Below are positions 25,246 to 33,021 of a stretch of 64,000 bases of DNA, one piece after another; positions within the stretch are counted from its first letter, which is position 1; every line of letters starts with the position of its first letter. The position numbers and the translations under genes were made by a program. The notes beneath the pieces were generated by a model. The model ran no database searches. It saw nothing but the letters and a program-made list of their open reading frames with translations, and had not been told where the DNA came from. The DNA lies in assembly GCA_965205685.1 (NCBI GenBank), contig OZ242174.1, positions 434,001 through 498,000 on the forward strand, written 5' to 3'. The DNA is from WTFY01 sp965205685. GTDB lineage: Bacteria; Pseudomonadota; Gammaproteobacteria; UBA4575.

Positions 25246-25807
25246 AAAGAAGTTACCCTCAAAAGATATCTTTTTCTTTAGACAAAGACTCAAAAACAAG
25301 ATTTTTCAGTCAGTGCTTTCACATTTTGCCGATTTAGCAAAAGAAAAGAATTTGGCGAAAAAAGATATAGCAAATTTACTTAATAAAGATCCTTCCCAAA
25401 TTACCAGATGGTTTGCTGGCCCTAATAACTGGACACTAGACACTATCAGTGATCTGCTTTTAGCTATGGATGCAGAATTGAAACATGAAATTGTTTCGTT
25501 GCATGAAGATAGACAATACGCAACGAACATAAATAGAATCATGGGGCTTTCAGCAGAACCACGAGTTCCTTTCTTAGAGGCGCATAATCCGCAGGTCGGT
25601 GATTTGCTGTCATCTAAGGTTGTACTTTCCCATAAGGATAAAGATCATGTTGAGTCACTACAATATGTCACTATCATGTTTGAAAAAGCTTTCAAAGCTA
25701 GCAGCCAAGAAAATAGGTCTCAAACTGCAGGACACACATTGAAACCAACTAGCCAAAGACAAGGTACTCCAAATACCCTGAGTGGTATTGCTGCTACCAT
25801 TCATTGA
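25226..25807 (+). CDS. XRE-family HTH protein, probable antitoxin
   Basis: A 193-residue protein with an XRE-type helix-turn-helix at about residues 30-75 (LAKEKNLAKKDIANLLNKDPSQITRWF, split into its two recognition helices, followed by WTLDTISDLLLAMDAEL). The tail of about 90 residues after position 100 is less structured and rich in Ser, Gln and Thr. The WT.DT..LL.A....L continuation is usual in HigA-like antitoxins. It overlaps the toxin-like gene upstream (20 nt) and the unknown gene downstream (4 nt), so all three are likely co-translated. Confidence 0.75.
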   Translation: MDGTLNKKKLPSKDIFFFRQRLKNKIFQSVLSHFADLAKEKNLAKKDIANLLNKDPSQITRWFAGPNNWTLDTISDLLLAMDAELKHEIVSLHEDRQYATNINRIMGLSAEPRVPFLEAHNPQVGDLLSSKVVLSHKDKDHVESLQYVTIMFEKAFKASSQENRSQTAGHTLKPTSQRQGTPNTLSGIAATIH

Positions 25808-26469
25808 CGATAGCTATGAAATTACTATCCATGCAAACAGCCAGATCCATATGGGTGTTTCCCATAAATTATTTAAATCCAAGTGGAAGACAGTTAATGC
25901 CTGCAGTAGAGGAAATCATAGATCGTTATTCGTTTCTTAAATCGACACCTCTTGCTGAGGTATTAGGATCTGAGAATAAGGGTTTGGAGCTAAAGACTGG
26001 CACATTTATCAAGCAAGATGATGCACCTATCGACGTATCATTAACTATTCATGATGAATGGCTTGCTGCGGACACAAGGTCTTCCACCGAAGACTCTGAT
26101 ATGTTTATAGAAGATGTATTAAATTTTCTTAGCGATAATTATGGTACTGTTCCGCATAGTGAGCTACCTATAAACAAAAGATATTTAAGTGAAGTTTATT
26201 TTTCTCTCAATAAAACACCAGAATTCTTTAGTAAGTCAACGAACTCTTTTATTAAAAAATCCTCAAGCTATATTAATCGCGACAAGGTAGGTAATTTTGA
26301 GTTTATGGGATTTCACTTGGCAACAGACCCGGGATTATCTAAAAATCCTTTCTTCATTCGAGTAGAAAGAGTATTTGACGTACCGTTTAGTGAAAATAGA
26401 TTTTTTTCTACAGGGTCAATAAAAACCAGTGAACACATTGAATTATTAGAAGGGCTCGAAACTGAATAA
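25804..26469 (+). CDS. Unknown third component of the toxin-antitoxin-like unit
   Basis: A 221-residue protein starting with a TTG that overlaps the XRE stop by 4 nt (ATG 25816 is a fallback start). No membrane segment is seen. It has mixed alpha/beta character, an N-terminal SIWVFPINYLNPSGRQLMPA region and a C-terminal part with FFIRVERVFDVPFSENRFFS followed by EHIELLEGLE. I cannot name a family. Tight coupling to an XRE and a RelE-like gene suggests a third component, for instance a chaperone or sensor as in toxin-antitoxin-chaperone systems, but it shows no SecB signature. Confidence 0.65.
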   Translation: MTIAMKLLSMQTARSIWVFPINYLNPSGRQLMPAVEEIIDRYSFLKSTPLAEVLGSENKGLELKTGTFIKQDDAPIDVSLTIHDEWLAADTRSSTEDSDMFIEDVLNFLSDNYGTVPHSELPINKRYLSEVYFSLNKTPEFFSKSTNSFIKKSSSYINRDKVGNFEFMGFHLATDPGLSKNPFFIRVERVFDVPFSENRFFSTGSIKTSEHIELLEGLETE

Positions 26470-26633
26470 TTGATTAATCACACAGTTCCAAATTCAGTCT
26501 AGTATTGGAAGATAAATTCTTTAAACAAAACAATTTACAGTTTGAGGCCATAGTCCACACTCGATAATGTCGAGCTTGTACTTGTTTGTAAGCTCCAAGT
26601 TAGTAGTTGTTAACAAATCCCAATCCAGCTTCA

Positions 26634-27638
26634 TCAAACAGGAATGTCGGGATAGTTTTTGACAAAATTGCTTATAGTTATTTGGTCGCTATTGAATCGA
26701 TCCATGATTTCTAAATTGGGCAAGAGTTCTTTAAATTTTATTGCAACTTCAGAATTTAGATCTACGACATAGACTCTAGTTTTTGGTTTTGGTTGGTTCT
26801 CAGTTAAAAAGAATCTCATTCCAAGGTCTGAGATAGGTAAAGAATATCCGATAACGAAAATCCTCGTTGCATTGCGAAGAGCAGTTCCTGCTTCCAGCCA
26901 CAAAGTTCTAATAGTTTCATTGTTAAAGTAAACAGTTTTCTCCGTAACAGGAGGGATTATCAAAGTCTCTTTATCCTTGGCTCGTAGGCACACTGATCGT
27001 TCTATATCCAAATGATCCTTGCCCAAAGGTGGTACATCTGAAAATAATATAGATTCTCCAAAAAAATCATCTTTTCCTGAGTAGTACCAATTTATCGACC
27101 CATGGAGTTTTATATATCGGAATGTCTTGATGGCTTCCTCGCCCCATAGACCGACTCCTGACCTTGCAGCGATATTTGAGAAATAAGGAGGATACATTTG
27201 TTCAGCTCGGATTCGGTCTATGCCATCAGAGATTGGCAGTTTTCTGGACGCTCTTTCGATCAGCGTATCGTAATTCAGGGTCATGATGGTAGCGCGCTGC
27301 CTGTGCCACAACTTAATCAAGCTGTTCAGCCATTGAGGTGTATCAACTAGGGTGGCAACTGAAACACGCTCATTAATAATTTCCTTTATTTGTTGACGAA
27401 TACGCCCAGCCATTGCCCGATTATAGTCATTATCATTTTTTTCAAGCCAAGGCTGCAGTTGAGAAAGGTAAGTCATCCATAACTCGATATTGTTATCAAG
27501 ATTCTCTAAAGCAGAAGGGATAGGAAAATCAAGTTTCTCAAGGCGAGCAATAACCTCAGTGCTTAACTCATCCATGACCGGCATTTTTCTATGGATTGCT
27601 TTAGAAAAACCGGCGCCTAAGATGAAGACATCACTCAT
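26634..27638 (-). CDS. SIR2-like domain protein, probable defence effector
   Basis: A 334-residue protein, essentially a single SIR2-like domain. The ATG at 27638 is chosen because GGAGGG precedes it. Motifs are GAGFSKA (residues 8-14, NAD-binding loop), TLNYDTLIE (the Asn/Asp catalytic region), KLHGSINWYYS and VIGYSLPISDLGMRFF. Such SIR2_2-type proteins deplete NAD in several anti-phage systems or act as stand-alone genes in defence islands. It converges on the toxin-like triplet with a 164-bp gap. A partner protein is not obvious, so it may act alone. Confidence 0.85.
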   Translation of the reverse strand: MSDVFILGAGFSKAIHRKMPVMDELSTEVIARLEKLDFPIPSALENLDNNIELWMTYLSQLQPWLEKNDNDYNRAMAGRIRQQIKEIINERVSVATLVDTPQWLNSLIKLWHRQRATIMTLNYDTLIERASRKLPISDGIDRIRAEQMYPPYFSNIAARSGVGLWGEEAIKTFRYIKLHGSINWYYSGKDDFFGESILFSDVPPLGKDHLDIERSVCLRAKDKETLIIPPVTEKTVYFNNETIRTLWLEAGTALRNATRIFVIGYSLPISDLGMRFFLTENQPKPKTRVYVVDLNSEVAIKFKELLPNLEIMDRFNSDQITISNFVKNYPDIPV

Positions 27639-27758
27639 TGGCCCTCCATGCACTGATTAGTAGTCCTCATCTTAGTTTTCACAATTGCCTATTGTACAGT
27701 GCTGATTCTCAAGTCATTGACATCTTCACACTATACAAGTGAGAGATATTTCTGAAAT

Positions 27759-27902
27759 ATGTTGTACGCTTGTGCAGTGCACAGGGTATCAAGGGATGAC
27801 GTATCAGCGATTGATCTTATCGATGGTTATCAGCTTTGCATTTTATTGAGAGATCTCAAGCTTGGAGTTGAGGTTCAGGAAGCCACCAAACTAAAATTAT
27901 AG
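27759..27902 (+). pseudogene. C-terminal remnant of an Mrr-like restriction endonuclease
   Basis: A 47-codon open frame whose second half reads DDVSAIDLIDGYQLCILL, then RDLKLGVEVQEATKLK and a stop. This matches the conserved end of Mrr-type (type IV) restriction enzymes, where a hydrophobic strand and LIDG are followed by L..L......GV. The nuclease core is absent and a stop lies just upstream (27753-27755). It forms the right edge of the AT-rich island and supports past restriction-gene content. Confidence 0.5.
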
Positions 27903-28086
27903 TTTTTCGAAGTCCTTTATTAGTACTGTGAGGATAATGACTTGGGGCTATAATTCGAATGCTGCTAGAGCAGCATAAGTTTCATACAGTGTAATCATGC
28001 TGTGACAACCACTTTATATATTCAAGGTTATATATTCGCCTGGAGACTGCCTGTATCCTTGGGCCGCAAAGAATGGAGAAAAAACG

Positions 28087-29109
28087 TTGAAAGCCGTCGG
28101 TTTGTACAAGTACCTGCCCATCGATGAGAACGATTCATTGCTGGACCTGGAGATCGAGTCCCCGCGCCCGCTCGGCCGGGAGCTCCTGGTTGATGTACGG
28201 GCCATAGCCGTGAATCCCGTGGATACAAAAATGCGGGCTCCGCAAGACAAGGTGGAGGACACCCCCCGCATCCTTGGCTGGGATGCTGCGGGTGTGGTCG
28301 AGGCTGTGGGTCCGCAAGCGACGCTGTTCAAGCCAGGCGATGAGGTGTTTTATGCCGGCAGCTTCACTCGACCCGGCTGTAACAGCGAGCTTCATCTGGT
28401 GGACGAGCGCATCGTGGGTGGCAAGCCGCAAAGCCTGGATTTCACCCAGGCCGCCGCCTTGCCGCTGACCAGTATCACGGCCTGGGAGTCCCTGTTTGAC
28501 CGGCTGGGGATTGCCGCGGACGGTTCGGACCGGGGCCGGCGACTTCTCATCATCGGGGGTGCAGGCGGTGTAGGCTCCGTGGCCACGCAATTTGCCAAGC
28601 AGGTCGCCGAGCTGGAGGTTACGGTCACGGCTTCCCGGCCCGAGTCCCGCAAGTGGTGCAGGGAGCTGGGTGCAGACCACGTGATCAACCATTACCTGGA
28701 TATTCCCGAGCAGGTGAGCCAGCTGGGGATCGACGGGTTTGAGTTCATCCTGTGTCTGAATGAAACGGACAAGTACTGGCAGACCATGGCTGCGGTGATC
28801 GCACCGCAGGGGAAAATCTGCTCCATCGTGGAGACGGCAGCCTACGTGGACCTGGGCACGCTGAAGAGCAAAAGCGCAACGTTTGTCTGGGAGTTCATGT
28901 TCACCCGCTCCATGTACGAGACCGAAGACATGATCGAACAGCACCACCTGCTTCGCCGGGTGGCCGACCTGGTGGATGCGGGCACGGTCAAAACGACCGT
29001 CAACAAGGTGCTCGAGCCCATCAATTCAAAAAACCTCAAGGCCGCGCACGCGCAGATCGAGAACCGGCATACGATCGGCAAGATCGTCCTGCAGGGCTGG
29101 GATTCCTGA
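28087..29109 (+). CDS. Zinc-type alcohol dehydrogenase-like / quinone oxidoreductase family protein
   Basis: An MDR-superfamily NADPH-dependent oxidoreductase of 340 residues. It starts with TTG after a GGAG site. The N-terminal GroES-like domain has AVNPVDTKMR and GWDAAGVVEAVG, followed by a Rossmann domain with LLIIGGAGGVGSVATQFAK (nucleotide loop). The classical zinc ligands are not evident; it resembles the zinc-type ADH-like subgroup that lacks catalytic zinc and reduces quinones or enals. It is tail to tail with cysQ, 30 bp apart. Substrate unknown. Confidence 0.88.
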   Translation: MKAVGLYKYLPIDENDSLLDLEIESPRPLGRELLVDVRAIAVNPVDTKMRAPQDKVEDTPRILGWDAAGVVEAVGPQATLFKPGDEVFYAGSFTRPGCNSELHLVDERIVGGKPQSLDFTQAAALPLTSITAWESLFDRLGIAADGSDRGRRLLIIGGAGGVGSVATQFAKQVAELEVTVTASRPESRKWCRELGADHVINHYLDIPEQVSQLGIDGFEFILCLNETDKYWQTMAAVIAPQGKICSIVETAAYVDLGTLKSKSATFVWEFMFTRSMYETEDMIEQHHLLRRVADLVDAGTVKTTVNKVLEPINSKNLKAAHAQIENRHTIGKIVLQGWDS

Positions 29110-29139
29110 CCACCGCACGCGCCAGCCACGGTGTTTTTT

Positions 29140-29967
29140 TTACCGTGAGCCCCACTGCATCAGCATGTCTCGCCAGCGGTCGTTCAGACTTCCGAACACG
29201 ATGAACGAGGGATTCAGCAACGAGTCTTTCGTGTTGTAGCGCACAGCCTGCAGCCGGGTGTCGACCAGCGATCCCCCCGCTTCGTGCACGATGCAGTGCG
29301 CGGCCGCCGTATCCCACTCGGAGGTGGGCCCAAACCGGGGATAGAGGTCGGCCTTGCCTTCCGCAACCAGGCAGGTCTTGATCGAGCTTCCGACATGGAT
29401 CAGCTCGTGGCGGCCAATCTGTGCCAGCAGTGCCTGCAGGGTCGGTCCGGCACGGGACCGGCTGCCGCAGATCGTCGGGCTGGCATCGGGCGTGGAAAAG
29501 CGGGTCCTGATCGGGCATGCAGCCTGTTCACGTTCCTGCTTGAAGGCTCCATGTCCCGTGGCGGCAAAATAACAGGTCTCCTGCACCGGCAGGTAGACCG
29601 CACCGAGGCGGGCCACATGGTCGATGACCAGGGCGACATTCACGGTGAACTCGCCGTTTTTCTTGATAAATTCACGGGTCCCGTCCAGCGGGTCGATCAG
29701 CCAGTAGCGCTCCCATCTCATTCTTTGCGAGTACGGCACCGAGGCCGATTCTTCCGAGAGCACGGGAATGTCCGGGGTCAGGGTCTGCAGTTGCTGGCAG
29801 ATCAGGCGATGGGCGGCGAGGTCTGCCGTGGTGCGCGGGGAGCGGTCCTCTTTCTCCTCGATCTCGAACCCCCCGAGATAAATTTTCATGACCTCTTGAC
29901 CGGCCTGCTTTACAATGTCGCAGACCGGAGCAATGAGCGCTTCAAGCTGTGCAGTATCCGGGTCCAT
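29140..29967 (-). CDS. cysQ: 3'(2'),5'-bisphosphate nucleotidase
   Basis: Hydrolyses 3'-phosphoadenosine 5'-phosphate to AMP, clearing the by-product of PAPS use. It is a 275-residue inositol-monophosphatase-fold protein. Metal-site motifs are visible: EEKEDRSPRTTADLAAH near the N-terminus, LSEESAS, WLIDPLDGTREFI and EWDTAAAHCIVHEAGG. The ATG at 29967 is preferred over the one 9 nt upstream. It is divergent from yrfG with a 34-bp spacer. Confidence 0.94.
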   Translation of the reverse strand: MDPDTAQLEALIAPVCDIVKQAGQEVMKIYLGGFEIEEKEDRSPRTTADLAAHRLICQQLQTLTPDIPVLSEESASVPYSQRMRWERYWLIDPLDGTREFIKKNGEFTVNVALVIDHVARLGAVYLPVQETCYFAATGHGAFKQEREQAACPIRTRFSTPDASPTICGSRSRAGPTLQALLAQIGRHELIHVGSSIKTCLVAEGKADLYPRFGPTSEWDTAAAHCIVHEAGGSLVDTRLQAVRYNTKDSLLNPSFIVFGSLNDRWRDMLMQWGSR

Positions 29968-30001
29968 TACCAGCAACTACTTGTCCGAAGAATTTTTGTC
30001 G

Positions 30002-30664
30002 ATGCCAATGTCTGCTGCCTGGGGAGTGATCAAAACCGTCTTTCTGGATATGGACGGCACCCTGCTAGACCTGAGTTTTGACTCGTATTTCTGGCAACAG
30101 TATCTACCCTTGAGGTACAGCCAGAAGAACCAGATTGAATTCAGTCATGCCAGGGAACTTTTGCAGTCCTATTATAAGGGAAAAGCCGGTACGCTGGATT
30201 GGTATTGCACGGATTACTGGACCAACGAACTGGATCTCGATGTCGCCGCGTTAAAGCGCGAGATTGCCGGGCGTATCCGGATATTCCCGCATGTGGAACA
30301 GTTTCTGGAAAGGCTTGTGGCGACCAAAAAACATGTTGCCTTGGTCACCAATGCGCATCCCAGCAGCATTTCCGTGAAGATGAGTTGCGTACCCATCGAG
30401 CCGTATTTCGAGCGCATCATTTCTTCCCATCACTTCGGCTGCCCGAAAGAGCAGCCGGGCTTCTGGGACAAGATGATGGATTCCTTCCCGTTCGACCCGG
30501 AGACGACCCTGCTGGTGGATGACAACCTGGAGGTGCTGGCCTGCGCAAAAGCCTATGGCATCCGTCACCTCGTGACGATCCGCCAACCCGACAGCTCCAA
30601 GCCGGAGCGCGACTCCCTGCCGTATGAAGCCATTTCGAATTTTGCCGAGATCATGCCGGTCTGA
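30002..30664 (+). CDS. yrfG: HAD-family GMP/IMP nucleotidase
   Basis: HAD-superfamily hydrolase with the nucleophile motif FLDMDGTLLDL near the N-terminus, the motif II threonine in VTNAHP, the lysine in CPKEQPGFW, and the acidic motif LLVDDNLEVL. It resembles E. coli YrfG closely (DLSFDSYFWQQYLP, GTLDWYCTDYWTNEL). The start is ATG 30002 or ATG 30008. About 220 residues, normal for the family. It ends exactly where the opposite-strand YkgJ-type gene ends. Confidence 0.9.
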   Translation: MPMSAAWGVIKTVFLDMDGTLLDLSFDSYFWQQYLPLRYSQKNQIEFSHARELLQSYYKGKAGTLDWYCTDYWTNELDLDVAALKREIAGRIRIFPHVEQFLERLVATKKHVALVTNAHPSSISVKMSCVPIEPYFERIISSHHFGCPKEQPGFWDKMMDSFPFDPETTLLVDDNLEVLACAKAYGIRHLVTIRQPDSSKPERDSLPYEAISNFAEIMPV

Positions 30665-31081
30665 CTAGCCCCTGTTCCAGCGCTTGAAGCGCTTCTTGCA
30701 GTACCTGAGCAAGGTTTCGTAATCCGGAAAGTGCAGTTCATAGTCTTCCTCCACCGGGGCATCGAATTCGCAGTAGTCGTTGCTGTGGTCGCGGCAGATC
30801 TGCGGGCGCGCCTCGTAGATGCCGCAGCGCCCGTCCCCCTGAAGATGCGAGCAGCGCGCCGACACCATCAGCCACCAGCCCTCGTCGTCCCTGTAAACCT
30901 CCACGCCCTCATGGGAGACCTGCCAGAGCAGGTGTTCGTAGTCCTGCTTGCTGCGAGGCGTGATGAGTTCTTCGGTTACATAGGTACAGCAGTACGAGTT
31001 GGTGCAATAGCCGCACTTGTTTTCGGCCGTAATCTCGATGCCCGGCTCAAGCTTTACCTTGATGTCGGCCAGGCGTTCCAT
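30665..31081 (-). CDS. YkgJ-family cysteine-cluster protein
   Basis: A 138-residue protein of the YkgJ (UPF0153) family of putative zinc- or iron-binding proteins. The cysteine cluster CGYCTNSYCCTYV near residue 23 and the second set ARCSHLQGDGRCGIYEARPQ (with CRDH after it) are the family marks. A tyrosine-rich acidic segment and a basic tail (KKRFKRWNRG) follow. No precise biochemical role is known for the family. Its stop abuts the yrfG stop. Confidence 0.85.
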   Translation of the reverse strand: MERLADIKVKLEPGIEITAENKCGYCTNSYCCTYVTEELITPRSKQDYEHLLWQVSHEGVEVYRDDEGWWLMVSARCSHLQGDGRCGIYEARPQICRDHSNDYCEFDAPVEEDYELHFPDYETLLRYCKKRFKRWNRG

Positions 31082-31102
31082 GGGCTCGAATGCGCTGCCG
31101 GA

Positions 31103-31387
31103 TCAGTCATCATCCGTTGACTTTTTGGGCGGCGGCTTGAATTTGAGGACGGTTGAGGTCTGTGGTTTGTCGGCAAAATGGGGCCGATCCTTGTTTTCGA
31201 TCCCGGCATCCTCGATCAGTTCTCGCTCCCGGGCTGCAATCAGGCTGAAGCAGTCACGAATGTCCTTGATCGTCTGTTCACTCAGGGGATGGCGGACACC
31301 CGGGCCCGGAGTCGTATCGCGGACAATCTGCGCCAGCAGTTTGCGCATCACGACCAATATACGTTGTTCCTTGCTTCTGGTAGTCAT
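31103..31387 (-). CDS. Small conserved hypothetical protein
   Basis: A 94-residue cytoplasmic protein (ATG 31387) that starts MTTRSKEQRILVVMRKLLAQ, has a helical core with a TPGPGVRHPLSEQTIKDIRD segment, and ends in a lysine-proline-rich and acidic tail (FKPPPKKSTDDD). I recognise the general look of a small protein found in related Gammaproteobacteria but can assign no function. It lies 21 bp upstream of the YkgJ-type gene and is probably co-transcribed with it. Confidence 0.7.
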   Translation of the reverse strand: MTTRSKEQRILVVMRKLLAQIVRDTTPGPGVRHPLSEQTIKDIRDCFSLIAARERELIEDAGIENKDRPHFADKPQTSTVLKFKPPPKKSTDDD

Positions 31388-31591
31388 GTCGTAACGATCC
31401 GGGTAGAGTATCGCGCGTTCTTCGGTGTCGGTTGGAAGGTCTGAATATAGCCTAACAGATTTGCAGGGATATACCATCTCATGGCGCAGGCGAAAGGACA
31501 GCTTCCGAGCCTGTTTAGCAGGGCCGGCAATTGCGGTAGCATGGGACCGGTTAGTCGTACAACCCGTACCCGAAGTCCAGGAGCTCAAGGC

Positions 31592-31906
31592 ATGTTTCAG
31601 GCACAGTTTTCAATCGGTCAGGTGATCGTGCACAAGAAGTTCAATTACCGGGGTGTCATTTTTGATGTCGATGCGCAGTACAGCGGCACGGACGAGTGGT
31701 ATGAACAGGTCGCGAAGTCCAAACCGCCCAAGGACAAGCCCTGGTACCATGTGATGGTGGACGGGCAACTGATGACCACCTATGTCGCCGAGCAGCATCT
31801 GGAGCTGGATGCCTCGCCGGCACCGATCACCCATCCCCTGACCGAAGATTATTTCGACAGTTTCGAGCAAGGCTCGTACCGCAGCAGCTACCGAAACACC
31901 AACTGA
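31592..31906 (+). CDS. hspQ: Heat shock protein HspQ
   Basis: A 104-residue YccV-like protein: FSIGQVIVHKKFNYRGVIFDVDAQ, KDKPWYHVMVDG and TTYVAEQHLEL are all family segments. E. coli HspQ binds hemimethylated DNA and acts as a specificity factor for the Lon protease. The ATG at 31592 has GGAG at suitable distance, whereas the frame extends upstream without support. It is followed after 2 bp by a TerB-like gene and is likely co-transcribed with it. Confidence 0.92.
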   Translation: MFQAQFSIGQVIVHKKFNYRGVIFDVDAQYSGTDEWYEQVAKSKPPKDKPWYHVMVDGQLMTTYVAEQHLELDASPAPITHPLTEDYFDSFEQGSYRSSYRNTN

Positions 31907-31908
31907 AG

Positions 31909-32364
31909 ATGTTCGAGTCGGTTGCAGCCTTCGTAGAAAGGAAAATCAAGCCACAACGCGAAACGCCGGATGATGACCACATCATGCATCTGGCCACTGC
32001 GGTGTTGTTGCTGGAAGTGAGCCGGGCGGATTTTGACGTTCAGGAAGAAGAGTTGCGGACCATCGTCAGCGCCCTGGCGGAAAGGTTCCGTTTTTCCGAA
32101 CAGGAGGTACAGGGTCTGGTGGATCTGGCGCTCACCGAGCAAGAGCATCATGTTTCGATCTATCCATTCGTAAAGGTCATCAATGACGGCTGTACGCCGG
32201 AGGAGAAAAAAAGGCTGTTGCTGGACTTGTGGAAAACGGCCTATGCAGATCGCAGGCTCGACAAGTACGAGGAGTACCAGATCCGAAAGATTGCCGATCT
32301 GCTGTACCTGCCGCACAGCACCTTCATCCAGACCAAGCTGGAAGTGCAGCAGGGCCTGGACTAA
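31909..32364 (+). CDS. TerB-like (TerB/DjlA N-terminal) family protein
   Basis: A 151-residue all-helical acidic protein of the TerB-like family. Typical segments are HLATAVLLLEVSRADFDVQEEE, LVDLALTEQEH, and KRLLLDLWKTAYADRRLDKYEEYQIRKI as two successive helical EF-like metal-binding regions. Relatives bind divalent metals and are linked to tellurite resistance or membrane stress. It directly follows hspQ and ends at a 24-bp perfect palindrome. Confidence 0.82.
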   Translation: MFESVAAFVERKIKPQRETPDDDHIMHLATAVLLLEVSRADFDVQEEELRTIVSALAERFRFSEQEVQGLVDLALTEQEHHVSIYPFVKVINDGCTPEEKKRLLLDLWKTAYADRRLDKYEEYQIRKIADLLYLPHSTFIQTKLEVQQGLD

Positions 32365-32371
32365 GAGCAAC

Positions 32372-32395
32372 GGATGGACACCCGGGTGTCCATCC
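32372..32395. terminator. Perfect 24-bp palindrome between convergent genes
   Basis: GGATGGACACCC (32372-32383) is followed at once by its exact complement GGGTGTCCATCC (32384-32395). It fills the 33-bp gap between the TerB-like gene and the HU-like gene. It can form a strong hairpin in transcripts from both sides. There is no T-run, so it may be a transcript-stabilising or factor-dependent stop. Confidence 0.55.
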
Positions 32396-32397
32396 CG

Positions 32398-32721
32398 TCA
32401 AACCATGCTTTTGAGCTTCTTCAGGGGCAGGACCCGCACCGACTTGCTGGCCGGCTTGGCCTTGAAGGTCATCTCCTCACCGGTAAAGGGATTGACGCCC
32501 TTGCGTGCCCGCTTGGCCGGCTTCTTGACCACCTTGATTTTCAGCAGGCCGGGAAGGTTGAAGGATCCGGCGCCGCGCGGTCTCAACTCTTTTGCAATCA
32601 TGCCTTCGAGTGATTCGAGCACGGAGGCGACCTGTTTGCGGGAAAGGTCCGTCTCTTTCGCAATCCCGTTTAGAATTGCCGTTTTTGTAGGGGGTTTCTT
32701 ATCGGGTCTGGAAGTGGCCAT
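32398..32721 (-). CDS. HU-family DNA-binding protein
   Basis: A 107-residue nucleoid protein of the HU/IHF fold. An N-terminal lysine-rich arm precedes the helical part (TKTAILNGIAKETDLSRKQV), and GSFNLPGLLKIKVVKKPAKR and GVNPFTGEEMTFKAKPA match the beta arms. The sequence is the slightly longer HU-like type common in Proteobacteria and not classical HupA/B. It may shape the nucleoid or act at special sites. It is convergent with the TerB-like gene. Confidence 0.88.
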   Translation of the reverse strand: MATSRPDKKPPTKTAILNGIAKETDLSRKQVASVLESLEGMIAKELRPRGAGSFNLPGLLKIKVVKKPAKRARKGVNPFTGEEMTFKAKPASKSVRVLPLKKLKSMV

Positions 32722-33021
32722 GTAATGTCATCCTTAGTCATCAGTAAACGAGATCGGGCACAGTTCCACAGTCAGGGATCGAGCAACCGATGGTGACTAT
32801 GATCGAAATGTAGAACAGTTAGCTTTTGTTGCATTGTAATGAAAAACTGCCAGCTTATCATCAGACTCACCCCCTGATTTTTGCACAGGGACGTTTCGCC
32901 GGTGGACCCGGGATCGATGGATGATGCCACGTCGCCCGGTGGGGTTTCCCCCGCGTGAATTGAAGGAAAACCGGCAGACCCCGGGTGCGCCATGGGGTCA
33001 ATCCTTGCATCAGGCAAGGGC
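32722..33021 (-). other. Spacer between metW and the HU-like gene
   Basis: 300 bp without a gene. The left half is AT-rich and probably carries the promoter of the HU-like gene on the minus strand. The right half is GC-rich with no clear element. Confidence 0.35.

Noticed and set aside
29127..29147. Inverted repeat CACGGT/ACCGTG with a T-run in the loop, between the oxidoreductase gene and cysQ
   Set aside because: The T-run lies inside the loop and not after the stem, and the repeat overlaps the cysQ stop codon, so it is a poor terminator.
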